This document shows, in pieces, positions 23,383 through 34,594 of a DNA stretch of 64,000 nucleotides. Numbering within the stretch: the stretch's first letter is position 1; each line of letters opens with the position of its first letter. The translations under genes and the position numbers were made by a program. The stretch spans positions 36,155,446-36,219,445 of the forward strand of contig CM043969.1 in NCBI GenBank assembly GCA_014529385.2, in the 5' to 3' direction. The notes beneath the pieces were generated by a model. That model was given only the letters and a program-made list of their open reading frames with translations. It made no database searches and had not been told where the DNA came from. The stretch is from Adiantum capillus-veneris. Its lineage: Eukaryota > Streptophyta > Polypodiopsida > Polypodiales > Pteridaceae.

Positions 23383-25149
23383 GTAGGCTACGCTCCAAAG
23401 ATTAAAGAGAATCAACAGCTAAGTACCTTGTTTCTTTTATGTTTGTAGAGTTTGTTATTTGCTTTCATTTGTAGTAATTAGTGTGATTGAACAAGACAGT
23501 TTGGAATCTTTGGAATGAAAGAGAATCCCTTCTTTGTTATCGGAATATCGTGATGCTCGGAGTAGGATATTGAGAGATGCTCGGAGTAGGATATTGAGAG
23601 AGAAATGGGGAATATAGATTTCAATAGAGCTCGGTTGATCGAGGTAACCACATGGAGACATGTGAGAGAACAATTGTCCAATTACCGTGACTTGAAAGAG
23701 GTATCATCTAAGAATTAAATGATTTCGTGAGAAACTACAAGAGGGGACCTTCACCCCATCCCAAATTTAAAGAATTGTAGTAGGAGCGTGAGCATGAGGG
23801 AGCATGAGGAAAAGGTTTGAGAAGAAAAACAATGCCTAACTGTTGCAAAGAACATCCCCAACATTGCCATATGAGTACCGACCGTGCTAAGGAGCACAGA
23901 GGTGCAAACAATGACGGCAGACAATACAAATTTCTACCTGCATTCATAACTAGTTTGCCCATCAGCCCCTAAAATGCAGCGCATGCTTTCACTGCAGTCG
24001 TAGCCTAAACTACATGTGCATAATGCCAACACTCACGGAACTTTACAAGCAGCAATTGCTGTCGGCCTCCTTGCACCACTTGTGAGTGCATGTAAACTGG
24101 AGAAATAAAGAAAAAAAAGGCATTTCGAGCAGCCAGTCACCTCATTATTTTTGTATTTCTTTTTTGCAAACTATACACCGCCAGCATGCTCAACCACCAC
24201 ACACATGCGCACACACACACAGAACACTGTGAGTGCATGGCACTAGCACTCACTAGAGGCCAGCGGCGGCTACTGCATGGCGCCCGTTCACCATGCCAGC
24301 CTCTTCTGTGGTCGACCATTTGCTGTAACGCCCACACATATGCATGGCTATCCACCCGAACCACCCGTCCCACTGCATGTCTCTCTCTTACTCGGGCCGT
24401 TCACGAACTACACCACCCAGCCGCCATGCAAAATCTCTTTCTCTTTTTCTCACACACACACACACACACACACCCATTCGTCGGCTTTTGACTCTCCAGT
24501 TCCGACTCTACCACCTCGATTCCCAGCTGGCGTGCATGCACTGGCTGCTGTCGTAACCTCTCGCTCACCTCATCCACAAACAGCCCGTTGTGCACCAACC
24601 TCTTCGCCCACCACTAGCCGCAGCTTTTTTGACTCCCAGTATATTCACGCAATCAACGTCGAGCGGCCAACCTTCAGACCTTCTTTCTCTCCCTGAAGCC
24701 GCCGACCTCGACCAGAGTCAAACTCTCTCATTCTCTCTCCTCAACCTCTATCTTTATCTCTCATAGCACATGAGCATGGCAACCAGTTGCATGATGTAGT
24801 TGACGCATGGCGTAGGAGAAGAAGGCCAAAAGGAAAAGAGTCAGGGAGGCGGGGTTTGTTTTGGCGAAGCCAAGATCACTGTTCATCCCTACAGTGAGAG
24901 CCTGAAGAGGTTGGAGCACTAATGGCCTGACTAGTCCTGCCGCGTGTGGCGGGCTGCTAACCGATGAGAGAGTGGTTGGTCCCGCTGCCAAACCTTCACC
25001 TCAAGCACATGAACCATCCCTCCCTCCTTGTCGCGACTAGCTCTCTCGCTTTGAGTTGCCAACCCCTGATGAGCAAGCTTCACTGCAGCCTTCGGATACT
25101 GACTCTCTCTCTCCCCCTCGGATCACCACAAGGCGGACACTATCTAAGC

Positions 25150-26045
25150 TCCTCAACGACTGATAAATACAGCGTTAGCAACTACTTGTACTGCTTCATC
25201 TTGCCCTACCACTCGCTGATGCAAACGATCAGCAAAACCTATCAATCGATCCTTCTCGTTTTGGCCCAGAAGACTCACAGGAATGCCTGTCCATCTGCCC
25301 ACCACCTCAGCTATTTGATTAGAACCCACTGTTTCTATAAGTATAGGATTTTATTTTATTGATTGTTACGTTGTACTCACATTTACACGTGCTTGATCAA
25401 CACGGTCAATCGCTTTTTGAGGAAGGTGTAAATAACATATGGACTTGAAAACTGAGTAGCTACAGCCAAGGCCTTATCCATTATGCGAAAACCTTGGTGT
25501 AATTGATACTCCCTTTTGACACCATCAAGGAGGCTTAGTGTGTCGGCTACATTGGGCTACATTGGGTTCAGTAACATGCACCTGCTGAAAGAGCCTTTCT
25601 AAAGCTGCTTCTCCTTAAACATATTTCATGTAATGTTTTGCGATTGTTGCCTCAATACATCTAAGATTACCTTCAGCAAGCAATGACTTGCACAAGTCTG
25701 TTGTAATCATAAGTCCATGTGTTCAACTTGCTCCTAGCACAAGATGTATTTTACTGATAAACCGAAGAAGTTTCCCACTAGTTTGCTTTGAGTCCTTTGA
25801 AAGAGCCCCGAAGCGTGTTTCCATATCTCCATGCCGGGTTGCATCGGTAATTAAATCACCCACGCCCAAAAGCTTTTTTTTTCATGTTGAAGAGAATACT
25901 TGGCGTCTCTCTCAGAGCAAGGCCTCTGCCTACTATAGCCTTTCCAACTCCTGGATTCCCAACAAGCATCACATTCATGCAGGATCTCTCAATAAGGATG
26001 CAAATGATGCTACCAATCTCATCATCTCTGCCATAGGAATTAATT
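25150..26045 (-). pseudogene. Captured ClpB/HSP101 chaperone gene fragment
   Basis: ClpB/HSP101 is a hexameric AAA+ disaggregase that rescues aggregated proteins after heat stress. Read on the minus strand, the fragment starts at the first ATPase domain: YGRDDEIGSIICIL, then a Walker A loop GNPGVGKA, then RHGDMETRFGALSKD. A degraded Walker B region follows, FISKIHLVLGA (family FIDEIHLVLGA). After one frame change come LLAEGNLRCIEATIAKHYMK, ALERLFQQVHVTEPNVA, a 10-bp duplication causing another frame change, DTLSLLDGVKREY and QKAIDRVDQA. The middle M-domain is absent. The sequence jumps to the linker before the second ATPase domain: IAEVVGRWTGIPVSLLGQNE, then DRLIGFADRLHQRVVGQDEA. It lies antisense to the retrotransposon and has several stops, so it makes no functional chaperone. 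The linker motif points to HSP101/ClpB more than to ClpC. Confidence 0.88.
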
Positions 26046-26985
26046 TTGTGTTGGTATTTATTTGTTGGACCAATCTACTGTCTGTCCTCTAGCCTTTACA
26101 TGATATACAAGATGTACCATGATATTATGACTAAAACTAGTCAATACCCTTTACACAATTTAGTTTTTTACAAAAAGGTAAACTAAATAAATCAAGAGGA
26201 TTGAATGTTAGAGACAATAGTTTGCAATATCAAGAGGACTGCTACATCTATTCAAAACAAAACAATCGGTAATATATGGATTCCATCTCACTTTTTGCTC
26301 AATCCAAGGCTAATCATAGTAGATGCCTGTAAGTAATCAGTAAAATTCTGGCTCTTACATTGAGCTAGACACTCAAATCAAATTTGGTTCCTACATGTTT
26401 TTGTTTGTTTATCATTCTACTTTATCTATGCTATTAACTGCAAAAATTTTCTTTCAGCTCAATTGTCTCACATTTTTCTCAGTTGTATACGAATCCCCTC
26501 TATAGTTGTCATTGCAAGTTTATGACTAATTATTAACCCCACACTAACACATTTTGAATTCGTTAGCTATACGTTGGCGTAAGTTTGCTCGTTAGCTATA
26601 CGTTAGTGTAAGTTTGCTAGTTGCAGCACTTGTACCTCTCCTCATATGCCAACAATGGTATATATAAATTCAAATACAGTATACTCTCCTGGTATATATA
26701 TCAAATATGTCATTCCCCTTTTCATGTTTCATTTCTCTGCATTGTGTTCTGAATACTCAAACACTGCTAAGATTATCACTTCTCATTATATTGAAAGGAA
26801 TTTTTATTGAGATGATTTGTCTATAAGCTATGCAGCTACTCATGTAAGCTAAGGTGCTCTGGGATACGGAACACAAATTTGTAAGTACTTGGTTATATTG
26901 CACAATGGTGTCCAGCATATAGTACATATTCTTTTCTCCTTTATGTCTTGTCTAGTCCATTGGTCACATGCACACAGATCCGCCG

Positions 26986-27276
26986 ATTTAGGCAGTGTGT
27001 AAATGCTCTTATTGGTGTAGATTCACCGATTTAGGCAACACCAATTATTTGTGCAGATCCGCTGATTTAGGCAGCACATTGAAAAACTGCAGATCTATTC
27101 ACAATGGTAAATGCAGATCCGTCGATATAGGCAGCATTAGTGCAGATTCGCCGATCTAAGCAGCACGTCTTATCAATGCAGATTCGCCGATCTAGGCAGC
27201 ACGTCTTATCAGTGCAGATTCGTCGATCTAGGCAGCATGTCTTATTGGTGTAGATTCGCCGGTTGAGGCAACACCG
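26986..27276. repeat. About 36-bp minisatellite in the retrotransposon
   Basis: About eight copies of a unit close to GCAGATTCGCCGATCTAGGC plus AGCACGTCTTATCAGT. The last copies are most alike, and earlier copies vary in length (29-60 bp). It lies about 440 bp before the 3' LTR in the non-coding interior. Confidence 0.85.
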
Positions 27277-27716
27277 ATCACAAAATCATGCTGCAGTGGC
27301 TAGCCACCACTACAACAGGTATGATTTTGTTACCCGGGTACATAATGAAAGTGATTTGGATTTGGACTTATATTGTGGAATTGGAATTGGATTGGGATTT
27401 GGTATCTGATGGTTATTTTATCACGACAGTGTGTATGTGATGAGACTTGACATTATGAGATTAATGATGAGTGTGACCAATGATATCCTGATTCAACAGG
27501 GTATGACATATGTTGATTATTCTAGTGGTATGGGACCCTAGAATAGGTAGTATGTGGATGACGGCAGGCATAAGCTAATGTTGTTTAGTTTCATAATTTT
27601 TTTTTTTTTATTATGTGATGTTTTTGACACAACATGCTAATCACTGTTGTTGAAAAGTACTGTTTGCAGATTTTTATCTTCGCAACTGAGGAGAGTTGCT
27701 TTCCAACGGAGAGGTA

Positions 27717-28196
27717 TGTTATAGAATTGATATTTTATTATCTATTGCAGCTGATAGGTGGCAAGAGCATCAGCAGATAATGGATTATGCAGAAGGATGT
27801 TACACTTTATGTATATTTGATTATTCAAGTGCTCTTTTATGATCTTTGGCCAATTATGACCGGCCGGCCAGTTTGTAACCAATTTGACCATTCAAGAAAT
27901 CTATATAACAAATACGTGCAAGAGGGAAATGGTCACTCTTGCACGGGGGGAGATTGCACCCAGTGTTTGCGTTTCTCTTTTCATCTCTCCTCTCTTGTCT
28001 CTCGTCCTGAAGGCAAAGCACTCCGATCTAGGAGGTGCGCCTGCACATGCGCTGTCTTGCTCTTTGTCTCTCCGTGTTCGTGTACAGCTTGGATTATGCG
28101 TTGTGTGATTCGAGGTATGCATATTTGTTCGTTTCATGGATTGTAGTATATGGATTTTGCTATATTACAGGGCTCGCGACGTTTCCGTCTGTAGCA
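27717..28196 (+). repeat. 3' LTR of the HSP101-carrying element
   Basis: 480 bp, matching 22890-23369. A purine-rich GGAGAGG lies just before it and is the probable polypurine tract. Confidence 0.92.
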
Positions 28197-29162
28197 CTCC
28201 ACAATTCTTGGAGGTCATCAATAAGAGGTGCCAAAAATACATTAGTTAATAATTTTTTAAACTTGACGTTTTCCTACGAATTATGAGAGACAAAAGTAAA
28301 TGCCCTTTTTTAAAGCAAATAAAGGGTGGGAGATTGTAGCTTGCTAGACCTATTAGCCAAGCGCATGTAGAATGGATTCACACCATCCAAGCCAACACCC
28401 ATCTTTAAGTGTCGTAACTCTGCTTCAAACTTGGGTCATTTTGTATTGACATGTTTGAGAATACGGAAATCCGAGGGAATTCTCATAATCCCATCCCTGC
28501 TTGTATTGTTTGATCCCTGGTCCATAAGTCTTGCTAAACGTGGGGTTTAAAATATGTGTTGTATATGGGATGCGAACAAAAATATCAAAGCACCTTACGA
28601 GGGATTTTTTTTGTTTATATCTTTATAACGAGATGTTTACCATTTCATTTTTTTATTCCTCTCTATACAAAATACAATCGCTAGGACATGCATGTATGGT
28701 GTTGTAATTGAGTTCGAGCTTGCTCAACATTTTTTTCACTTCATCTCTTGATGTAGGAAGGGCGTTCACTACAAGAGATCACTTAAATTTGGACATCAAT
28801 GGTGGGCGGCGGTATATGTGTAAGTAAATTTGGAGGGAGATCAAGTCTTTTTAATGAAAAAAATTCAAATTTTTGATGCGTATATCAGTGCAAATATTTG
28901 TGTGTAAATCGATGTATATATCAACGTTCATTATAGGGTCTGTAATGGCACCAGTACCAATGAATTCAACAAAAACAGAACCCACAAGTTTCTCTTATGC
29001 ATTTTGTCCCTTTCATCTCTTCCTCTCTTGCCCTCCTCCTCCTCACTTCCTGCAGAGTGCTGCCTCATGACATGCCGGAATTGAGATTTTTACCCATACG
29101 TTGCTCTCCATCAACAAGGTAAGCTTCTTTTCAAGTTTCCTAGTCGATTTGTGCACTTGTTT

Positions 29163-29164
<2 letters not shown>

Positions 29165-29238
<74 letters not shown>
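29165..29238. repeat. (GT)n microsatellite, long allele
   Basis: About 35 GT units. The duplicated position in unit 2 (40335-40356) has only about 11 units, so the tract changed length after the duplication. Confidence 0.9.
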
Positions 29239-29754
29239 TTTTTCCGATTTGAGGACATTTCTGAATTGTTTCTTTATCAAATAGGTCGCACGTGTACTCT
29301 ATCATTGTTTTTTTGTTGCATATACACATACACACACACATTCACATAAAAATGCACGTAAGTAAAAAAAAAATCACACTAAACAATATAAACACACTAT
29401 ATACCATGCACACATATATTTTTTAATTCAAAAAAAAATAAGAATAAATTTTTTAACTTTTACTATTTTATAAATAATATTAATTGAAAATCGCCATTAA
29501 CAAAATAAGATAACAAAAAATTATCATTAAAAGAAAGATTTCTTTTGATTTATGCTATTTTATAATTAATTTTGATATTTTTGTGTAAATAAATTTATAA
29601 ATTTAAAATTTATATTGTTACTTGTTTAATTGTGACTTATTGTAGGTGTTGTAAATGGAAATTGGAAACTTTATAGTGTTATATTTGAAGTACCTTTAGT
29701 TTAATTAGGTTTATTCGCTAATTTGCAAATCATCTATCCACGTTGTCAAACCCT

Positions 29755-30440
29755 TTTATATAGACATTCACCAATAAAGACGAGATTATTACCCGGTGGT
29801 CATGATATTCGTGCACCTGTAGACCCAGGTGTGCCAGGATTGGACATGGAAGCTAGAAAATGTGAGGTTGTTAGAGCTAGCAGCAAATGGTAGAAAAATT
29901 GCAAACAAACTTTAGAAACGCAACGGTCTTTGGAAGTGACTTGTGCACTTAAAAAATGCAAACAGGCTTCCACAAACGAAGTAAAATAACACAATCAGAC
30001 TTCAATAGCACACATAGACTTTAAAAATGCAAATAGATTTAAAAAATGGACGGACGTCAGACCCTAATATATAGGCATTGACCAATAAAGACAAGATTAT
30101 TTCCCGGTGGTCCTGATCTTTGTGCACCTCTAGGGTGAGGTGTGCATGGATCAGGCATGGCTAGAGAATGTGAGGTTGTTAGAGCTAGCGGCAAATGGTA
30201 GAAAAACCGCAAAAGGACTTCAAAAACGTAGCATTCTTCATAAATGACTTGTGTACTTCAAAAATGCAAATGGAATTCGACAAACGAAGTAAAATAACGC
30301 AATTAGACTTCAATAACACACATAGACTTCAAAAAATCTAATATTTAGTCATTGACCAATAAAGAGGATATTATTACCCAGTGGTCCTCATCTCCGTGCA
30401 CCTCTAGGCCGAGGTGTATGACGATCGAGCATGGCATTGT
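29755..30440. repeat. About 295-bp tandem repeat, 2.4 copies
   Basis: ACCAATAAAGACGAGATTAT followed by a GGTGGTC core and a GTGCACCT block recurs near 29770, 30070 and 30355. The tails contain GCAAATGGTAGAAAAA and AAACGAAGTAAAATAAC. Single partial copies occur at 40860-40933 (plus) and about 44535-44650 (minus). Function unknown. Confidence 0.75.
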
Positions 30441-30734
30441 CATGTAGTTAGTGGTGTGTACTTTATAACAAGAGTAATTTATTCATTTTTTGCATCATTG
30501 GTAGATAAAGTATGGAAAATAGGATGCACTGTCCTTGTGCACATTGCAAGCATTAGATCTTTCAAAAGTGAAAAATCTGCGATCATTACATACGTTATAA
30601 CGGTCTCTTTTCCATAGAGCAACTACAAGACCTTCGTTTTCAATCTCATGGTCCGGAGGTGGTAGGTTAATCTTTGCAAGTAGATATTCCTCCCAGCTTC
30701 ATCCCAGGGAAGACGATTATCAAACGAACAGCCA

Positions 30735-33060
30735 TCAATGACATGGAGCAGATGTTAGATGTGTTCTTTGACATGTATGTTGTCATTGAAAACCTAGAAG
30801 GTGAAAACATTCAAGGAAACACTGTGAACTAACCTTAGTCAAATTGTCCATATCGATAGCATGATAGCAATGATAAAGAGGGCGATATGATGCAAACTCT
30901 TGACGTATTCCGCTTTACAATGGTGCAAAATTCTCTTTTCTCCGTACCGCTTTGGCAACGCTTAATTTGCAGTCTATCTACGGGTGATCTAACGCCTTTG
31001 TCACATATCTTTTTCAGTAAATACATTGTATCCTAAGCATGCCAAAGTGCAAATTACAGTTCAATAATATGATCGTTGTGTTCACTTGTTGATGCAATGA
31101 CAAGTTTCTCAACAAGCCAATCTTGCTGAAAGGCAATCACATGCCCCCTACCCATCCAATTGCTAAAAATATTATTACTAACTTGGGCTTGGACTATCAC
31201 CAAATACATTTAATCCCTAATGATTGTATACTCTTTCACAATGGGTATGAAAATTTGAATAATGTCCAAATGGAGAATCAAAGAGGTAAAGAGAGGACAC
31301 ACAAGAAAAATTTATCCCTACAAAGGTCCTTCGACACTTTCCTATCATTCCAAGAATAAAGAGTATGTTCAGGTGCAAGTATATAGATGCTTTGATGACA
31401 TTGCACTCAAATACTAGATCAACAGTTTATGTGATATGAATACCTGCTGACTCTTGTGCATGGAAGCACATAGAGGAAAGATAACCTACAGTTAAGGATG
31501 AGCCTTGATGTATCCGTTTTAGTCTGGCAATGGATGGAGTAAACCCATTTGGACTACGGAGCTTTTCATGGAGCACGTGGCCTATTTTATTGGTTAATTA
31601 TATAATCTTCCACCATGGCTAGCTATCAAGAAGGGCCATATGTTGTTGTCATTGATTGTCCCAGAAAAGTAGAAAGCAAAGAATGCAAACGTCTATCTGG
31701 CACCACTTGTAGAAGAGCTCCAAATCTTGTGGAAAGGGATCAATGTAGATGACATGGCCTATTTTATTGGTTAATTATATAATCTTCCACCATGGCTAGC
31801 TATCAAGAAGGGACATCTGTTGTTGTCACTCATTGTCCTAGGAAAGTACAAAGCAAATAATAGAAACATCTATCTGGCACCACTTGTAGAAGAGCTCCAA
31901 ATCTTGTGGACAGGGATCGATGTAGATGACATGTCCCAACCAATTGGACAGTGAAATGTACATGTGCAAGGAATTCTCATTTGGACCATGCACAATTGAT
32001 CCAGCTTCAGTGTGAGTGTTCAGGTAAGTATCGTAAGTATCTTTGAAACCCTCTCTATTCTTGACTGTACCAATGATTTTATATCTTAATTTTATGTTTT
32101 TTCACGCTTAAGTTACTCGAGCAATCATGCATGTGTTCCTCGACTTGGCTTCTGCCATTTGAGCAAGAAAATTTCTGAGGAGCATGATAGATTTTTGCAT
32201 GAAGGACATGAGCTAAGTGTACGAAACATATGCAAACATGACATGCATCTAGTGAAAGTGAACGATTGGAAAAACATGTGGCTGAATAGGGGAGATTTCA
32301 TGCCACCTTGCATGAAAAGACCTTATATTTTTCATGAGATCCCGTATTAGAGTGACCCCACAGCTTAATCATCTGCTCGACCCAAATGCACATCTTCAAG
32401 AACGTGGGGGAGATCATATAGAAAATTATTAGTAGAAAAGGGAGATCAAGGCCCAAAGAGATGGCCTACAGGATGTGGGTTTAATGCTAGAGACGTGGCC
32501 TCAACTTAAACCCAATGGAAATTTTTCTATACCAAAAGGTCCATGGGTTTTGAGTCCTGAAAAAGAGGAACAAGTGAAGAAAACTATGTCTTCATTCAAA
32601 ACTCCCACGGGGTGCATGCGATGTTTGAAAATGGATTTTACTAAAGATGACAATCTAAGTGGTCTTAATTCCCATGATTCGCACAAATTTTCTCAATTTA
32701 TCTTATCAATTTCCGTAAAGGATTGTCTGACAGATGACATTAAAAGAACGATGTATAAAATCAGCTAGTTGGTACATTGGATCAATGGAAAAGAGATAAG
32801 ACAACACAACATTGATGCAGCACGCTTAAATTCTATTGAAGTAGTGTGTATGATGGAGAAGTACTTGCCAACAAACATTCTTACCATCCAAATGCATCTA
32901 ATTGTGCATGTGGCCGATGAAGTTGCAATTGCTTGGGTAGTCCATAGGAGGTGGATGTTTTTCTTGGAGAGATTTGTGAAGACTTTAAAGGGGTTCGTTC
33001 ATCAAACGACTCGTCCCGAGGGTATCATGGTGGAAGGATGGCTTCTATGAGAGTCTCTTG
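30735..33060 (+). pseudogene. Decayed TNP2-type CACTA transposase, unit 1
   Basis: TNP2 excises and inserts CACTA elements. Visible in order: MEQMLDVFFDMY (matching MEKMLDAFFQTS in the nested element), a transposase core start at 31123-31359 (NHMPPTHPIAK, GLDYHQIHLIPNDCILF), LAMDGVNPFGLRSFSWSTWP, and a 171-bp stretch present twice. Further on are TRPEGIMVEGWL and, before it, the DUF4218-like SIEVVCMMEKYLP, MHLIVHVADEVA and VVHRRWMFFLERF. A segment with GPWVLSPEKEEQVKK, PTGCMRCLKMDF and LSGLNSHDSHKF is typical of the region before DUF4218. Stops and frame changes occur at many points (for example within the repeated 171 bp and after FHEIPY), so no active enzyme is made. Confidence 0.85.
31586..31930 (+). 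repeat. About 171-bp tandem duplication within the transposase
   Basis: The stretch from GGCCTATTTTATTGGTTAAT to GTAGATGACATG occurs twice in a row with few differences. The same doubled arrangement is at about 46976-47325 in unit 2, so it arose before the segmental duplication. Confidence 0.88.
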
Positions 33061-33184
33061 TTCTCATCAATGAATTTTTGGGCTCAATTGATGCAAAAAT
33101 GTCCCAAATGTGGACTACTGAGGTCAACGTGAAGGTGACAAGGGAGGAGTTGCAGGGACATTAGGAAGATGGATATCCTAATGC

Positions 33185-33600
33185 GAGAAAAGGCTATGAT
33201 ACCATAACCATAACCTGCTTGTCATACCATAACCATAACATCCATATCATAATTGCAAAATGATAACCATAACCTGATTTCTGAACCATAAGCATAACAT
33301 GATTACCATACTGTCATTGCAAAACCATAACCATAACTTGTGTGTTATACCATAACCATACCAAGATTGCCATACCATGATTCAATAACCATAACCATAA
33401 CCTGATTCTCATACCATAATCATAATCTTAGAGAGAGTATGTTTATGGTTTTACAAATATGGTTTGACAACAATCACGTTATGGTTATACCTGTGGTTTT
33501 CAAATCATGTTTTAATTATGGCTAGAAAATGTCCTTGTGCCTATGGTTTGGGAGTCAACGTTATGATTATGCTTTTGGAAACTTGTCATATCTAAGCTTT
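33185..33600. repeat. CCATAA-rich array and its inverted counterpart (unit 1)
   Basis: CATAACCATAAC-type motifs occur about a dozen times in 33195-33425. Complementary TTATGGTT motifs follow at 33435-33560. Clustered, oppositely oriented short motifs near the end of a CACTA element resemble subterminal binding sites for its second protein. That role is inferred. Confidence 0.6.
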
Positions 33601-34594
33601 TGATTTTGTGGTTTTGTTATGCTTTACAATTTTGCTAATCCTTACTCAATGTTCAATGTCAAGTTGTAGGTGGAGTGTGGTTGCTTTTGCACTCTTTCTT
33701 TGGATAGAGAGGGATGTTTTATGGTGCTGCAGTGCATGCAGCATCAAGTCCCAGCCCTCTCTAACAAAAAAAAGCAAGTTTTGCCGACGATACAACTATT
33801 GGTATATGCATTCCAGTACACCTCGCAATAGACGTCAGTATAGGAAACTTATTTTTTGACGCTTATTTCATCGTTAATACCGACATAAACTTCATTACAT
33901 TTTGATGGGGGGAGAATTTGATATTTGTACTGTTGATACGATATCCATGCTTATTTTGACGCTTATACCAAGGGGTTTTACTTTTAAAACAAACTTTGAG
34001 TCGTGGATATCCGCATTGATTTTTGTGCGGCGTGTTGTAGTGGTTGGTTGAGGGTAAGAACTTTTGAAATAGTAGACTGCAACATTTTGAGCAAACACCA
34101 CATACAGATTAAGTATTGAAACATGCAAAAATAATACAATAAACATTGATAACAGAGACTATATTTACTTTAATAGTGCCAAAATGGATGCATTTCTCTA
34201 AGCATAACTATTTGGGAGGTTCAGAATAAACAAACTTACGCTTAATCGTGAAAATGTTTGTGCCTTTGTAGGTTTGCTCAAGCGCTTATGCTCTACAAAA
34301 ACTTTCGTTATTACATGCTTCACTTTCTTCCTACCAATCATGAATAAAATTATCCATGTCATTATTGTCATTGAAAAAATCCTTCCCTTTGTTGTTTGGA
34401 TTACTCTTATGAAGGACATTCATGCACTTATTTGACATATGTGAAATGCCATGAGAAGGTAGACACGCATCATTTTCATCATCATACTCTGGAATCTATC
34501 ACATAGACATAATTATAATCATGCTATACACAAAATTCAAAGTTCATATTTTGTAAACATACTTAGCATTTACAAAGGAAAAAGATTGATTAAT

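Larger units (their letters stand above)
22890..28196 (+). mobile_element. Non-autonomous LTR retrotransposon carrying an HSP101 fragment
   Basis: A 5,307-bp insertion with two 480-bp LTRs (22890-23369 and 27717-28196). They start TGTTATAG, end TGTAGCA and differ at roughly 20 positions. CTCCA flanks both sides (22885-22889 and 28197-28201), and the site is empty in unit 2 (about 39378). A tRNA-Met-type primer site follows the 5' LTR, which fixes the plus orientation. The 4.3-kb interior has no recognisable protease, reverse transcriptase or integrase. It holds a possible gag start remnant (after 23600, MGNIDFNRARLIEVTTW), a CA microsatellite near 24450-24475, an antisense chaperone fragment (25150-26045) and a minisatellite before the 3' LTR. 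It must have moved using enzymes supplied by another element. Confidence 0.9.
28767..34042 (+). mobile_element. CACTA (En/Spm) DNA transposon, unit 1 copy
   Basis: A 5,276-bp element starting CACTACAAGAGATC and ending GTGTTGTAGTG, so its short terminal repeats are CACTACAA-like. GTT flanks both ends (28764-28766 and 34043-34045), which is the 3-bp target duplication of this superfamily. The interior carries a decayed TNP2-type transposase on the plus strand (30735-33060), a GT microsatellite, a roughly 295-bp tandem repeat and a CCATAA-rich array near the right end. The same insertion with the same left flank is present in unit 2, so it predates the tandem duplication. Confidence 0.88.
16468..34590 (+). 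repeat. Tandem segmental duplication, unit 1
   Basis: Collinear with about 34603-51970 in direct orientation, with only a few per cent mismatch in the shared blocks. Shared order: monomer array, dispersed repeat, unannotated flank, CACTA element, right flank ending near the CATTTAC motif. Unit 1 has two insertions absent from unit 2: the solo LTR at 17935-19069 and the LTR retrotransposon at 22890-28196. It also keeps about 0.5 kb (19845-20355) that is deleted in unit 2. Both ends of the unit abut or lie inside the satellite array, so unequal exchange there is a likely cause. Confidence 0.9.

Noticed and set aside
24186-24700. Plus-strand Pro/His/Thr-rich frames, possible small protein
   Set aside because: They span a CA microsatellite inside the LTR element and show no conserved motif or partner.
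29043-29349. Val-Cys or Thr-His repeat frames
   Set aside because: Translations of the (GT)n tract. The tract length differs in the duplicate, so the frame is not conserved.
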